A DNA stretch of 15,340 bases from Syntrophobacterales bacterium (GTDB lineage Bacteria > Desulfobacterota > Desulfobaccia > Desulfobaccales > 0-14-0-80-60-11), in assembly GCA_020052215.1 (NCBI GenBank), contig JAGVPN010000332.1, positions 1-15,340 of the forward strand. The letters run 5' to 3'. This document shows, one piece after another, positions 14,347 to 15,340 of this stretch. A program made the translations under genes and the position numbers. How positions within the stretch are numbered: the stretch's first letter is position 1; the number at the start of each line of letters is the position of its first letter. Below the pieces are notes generated by a model that was given only the letters and a program-made list of their open reading frames with translations, did not search any database and had not been told where the DNA came from.

Positions 14347-14400
14347 TTAGAGCTTGCGGCTGCTTATATATTACCTGTTTGAGCGCCACTTGGTATTAGG
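14347..14400 (-). repeat. Dispersed repeat (CTAATACCAA type), inverted copy
   Basis: On the minus strand it reads CTAATACCAAGTGGC, then CTCAAA, an AT-rich stretch and GCAGCCGCAAGCT. This follows the layout of 6702-6750 (CTAATACCAA ... GTAGCCGCAGGCTTTA). Confidence 0.55.
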
Positions 14401-14408
14401 TGTTGGGG

Positions 14409-14445
14409 AAAATAAAGGGGGGTTAAGCCATTCAGCCTAACCCCC
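14409..14445 (-). terminator. Rho-independent terminator of tRNA-His
   Basis: On the minus strand, an 11-bp stem GGGGGTTAGGC / GCTTAACCCCC (14435-14445 and 14418-14428, one G-T pair) with a 6-nt loop is followed by a TTTATTTT tract. It starts 10 nt past the tRNA 3' end. Confidence 0.85.
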
Positions 14446-14455
14446 TAAAATTCTA

Positions 14456-14532
14456 TGGGGTGAACGACGGGACTTGAACCCGCGACCGCCGGGGCCACAA
14501 CCCGGTGCTCTGCCAACTGAGCTACGCCCACC
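14456..14532 (-). tRNA. tRNA-His (anticodon GTG)
   Basis: On the minus strand the cloverleaf is complete. The acceptor is GTGGGCG / CGTTCAC with two G-T pairs, the D arm GCTC/GAGC, the anticodon stem CCGGG/CCCGG with loop TTGTGGC (anticodon GTG at 14496-14498), and the T arm GCGGG-TTCAAGT-CCCGT. The histidine-specific extra G-1 (14532) faces C73, and CCA (14456-14458) is encoded. It has its own promoter and terminator. Confidence 0.97.
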
Positions 14533-14542
14533 ATGAAGTTAA

Positions 14543-14571
14543 TTTGTAACACACGCCGGGCTTCCTGGCAA
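14543..14571 (-). promoter_or_regulatory. Promoter of tRNA-His
   Basis: On the minus strand, TTGCCA (14566-14571), a 17-bp spacer, then TACAAA (14543-14548). The predicted start lies only a few nt before the mature tRNA 5' end. The segment between the hexamers is GC-rich, as in many stable-RNA promoters. Confidence 0.65.
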
Positions 14572-14654
14572 GGGCGCGGTGACCACGGCCACACAAATGG
14601 CGCAAAACCGGGCCGCGGCAATTCCCCCCCGGCGCCGGGGCGCCGCCTCACACC

Positions 14655-14683
14655 TTTACATCAGCCCCTTAAGGATATATGGT
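14655..14683 (+). promoter_or_regulatory. Candidate promoter for the radical SAM gene
   Basis: TTTACA (14655-14660), a 17-bp spacer, then TATGGT (14678-14683), about 30 bp upstream of the start codon. It is divergent from the tRNA-His promoter. A perfect 14-bp palindrome CCCCGGCGCCGGGG (14627-14640) lies just upstream. Confidence 0.4.
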
Positions 14684-14712
14684 AACCCTGACGACGCCCT
14701 TAAGGAGACCTT

Positions 14713-15340
14713 ATGTACCAGGCCAGATTTTGGGAAACTGTGGAAGATCAGAAGGTCAAGTGTAACCTGTGCGCCCACGAATGCAAAATCGATCCGGGCA
14801 AACGGGGACTCTGCCACGTCCGGGAAAACCAGGACGGCGTGCTCTACAGCCTCAACTACGGCAAAGTCATTGCCGAGCACATCGACCCCATTGAGAAAAA
14901 ACCGCTGTTCCACTTCCTGCCGGGCACCCGGTCCTACTCCATCGCCACCGTGGGCTGCAACTTCATGTGCCTCCACTGTCAGAACTACGACATTTCCCAA
15001 TATCCCCGGGTCCACGGCGGCAAGATCCTGGGAGACGATCGCGACCCCGAGGCCATTGTGGCCTATGCCCTGGGGTCCCACTCGGCCAGCATCTCTTACA
15101 CCTACACCGAGCCCACCATCTTCTTCGAGTACGCCCAGGACGTGGCCCGCCTGGCCCGAGAACACGGCCTGCGCAACGTCTTTGTGTCCAACGGCTTCAT
15201 GACCGAGGCCTCGGCCACCGCCCTGGCGGAATTCATTGACGCCGACAATGTTGATCTGAAGAGCATGCGGGACGACTTCTACCGCAAGGTCTGCAAGGCC
15301 CGCTTGCAGCCGGTGCTGGACACCATCACCCGGCTCAAAC
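14713..15340 (+). CDS. amrS: AmmeMemoRadiSam-system radical SAM protein, N-terminal part (runs off right edge)
   Basis: The 209 visible codons begin MYQARFWETVEDQKVKCNLC. The Cys-rich start (C17, C20, C24, C34; CNLCAHECxxxxGxxGLCxVR) and the radical SAM cluster motif CNFMCLHC (C82, C86, C89) match the PflA-like family member of the AmmeMemoRadiSam system. This is a conserved trio with Memo-like and AMMECR1-like partners whose substrate is not settled. YTYTEPTIFFEY and NVFVSNGFMTEA are further conserved blocks of this family. AAGGAG (14702-14707) lies 5 nt before the ATG. Its partners are not on the left side, so they would have to be downstream or elsewhere. The overlapping open frame from 14579 is a shadow. 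Confidence 0.92.
   Translation, partial: MYQARFWETVEDQKVKCNLCAHECKIDPGKRGLCHVRENQDGVLYSLNYGKVIAEHIDPIEKKPLFHFLPGTRSYSIATVGCNFMCLHCQNYDISQYPRVHGGKILGDDRDPEAIVAYALGSHSASISYTYTEPTIFFEYAQDVARLAREHGLRNVFVSNGFMTEASATALAEFIDADNVDLKSMRDDFYRKVCKARLQPVLDTITRLK

Noticed and set aside
14579..15202. 207-codon plus-strand frame at the right end
   Set aside because: Out of frame with the radical SAM gene at 14713, which has the CX3CX2C motif; the Ser/Pro/Thr/Arg-rich translation is a frame-shift shadow.

Overview
The window looks like a GC-rich (about 60 %) Gram-negative chromosome, most likely a Desulfobacterota (former Deltaproteobacteria) member of the Desulfobacca / Syntrophobacterales kind. This is an inference from three things: the style of the multi-PAS/GAF signalling proteins, the AmmeMemoRadiSam radical-SAM gene, and the dense dispersed intergenic repeats whose spurious translation gives 'PPKSPFAKGG' peptides. 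No 16S or other taxonomic marker is present.

Layout, left to right. (1) 1-91, minus: the first 30 codons of greA. (2) 92-484: a gene-free leader with a near-consensus sigma70 promoter, a stretch resembling the 5' end of tmRNA, and a 131-bp palindromic MITE-like repeat. (3) 485-2726, plus: a short PrmA-like methyltransferase and an M32 carboxypeptidase. (4) 2903-3664, plus: a secreted protein of unknown function, whose stop codon abuts that of a convergent membrane-anchored spermidine-synthase-like protein (3665-5299, minus). (5) 5496-6671, minus: a PAS/HD-GYP protein. (6) 6672-7591: about 920 bp with no intact gene, built from several dispersed repeat families plus a decayed PAS-domain fragment. 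(7) 7592-14044, plus: a tight three-gene signalling operon. It encodes a two-TM sensor histidine kinase, an Rcp1/CheY-like single-domain response regulator, and a REC-PAS4-GAF-HD-GYP protein. (8) 14045-14455: repeats, a strong hairpin and a doubtful 46-codon ORF. (9) 14409-14571, minus: tRNA-His with its own promoter and terminator. (10) 14713 to the right edge, plus: the start of an AmmeMemoRadiSam-type radical SAM protein.

The core of the window is signalling. The kinase carries a periplasmic Cache-like sensor, two PAS domains and a GAF domain. It is probably the donor for the adjacent CheY-like regulator and plausibly for the REC domain of the HD-GYP protein. The kinase and the HD-GYP protein carry clearly homologous GAF domains, so one cytoplasmic cue may be read at both the phosphotransfer and cyclic-di-GMP ends. 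The separate PAS/HD-GYP gene at 5496-6671 is a close paralogue of the operon's HD-GYP output domain. The other genes are housekeeping or unrelated.

The most unusual features are: (a) the same MITE-like repeat in opposite orientation about 6.3 kb apart, able in principle to support inversion of the interval; (b) a possible ssrA 5' remnant directly under a strong promoter and cut by that repeat; (c) a sharp drop in GC over the first ~500 bp of the kinase gene; (d) an internal tandem PAS duplication in the HD-GYP protein; and (e) the layered repeat island. No wholly new defence or metabolic system could be recognised.
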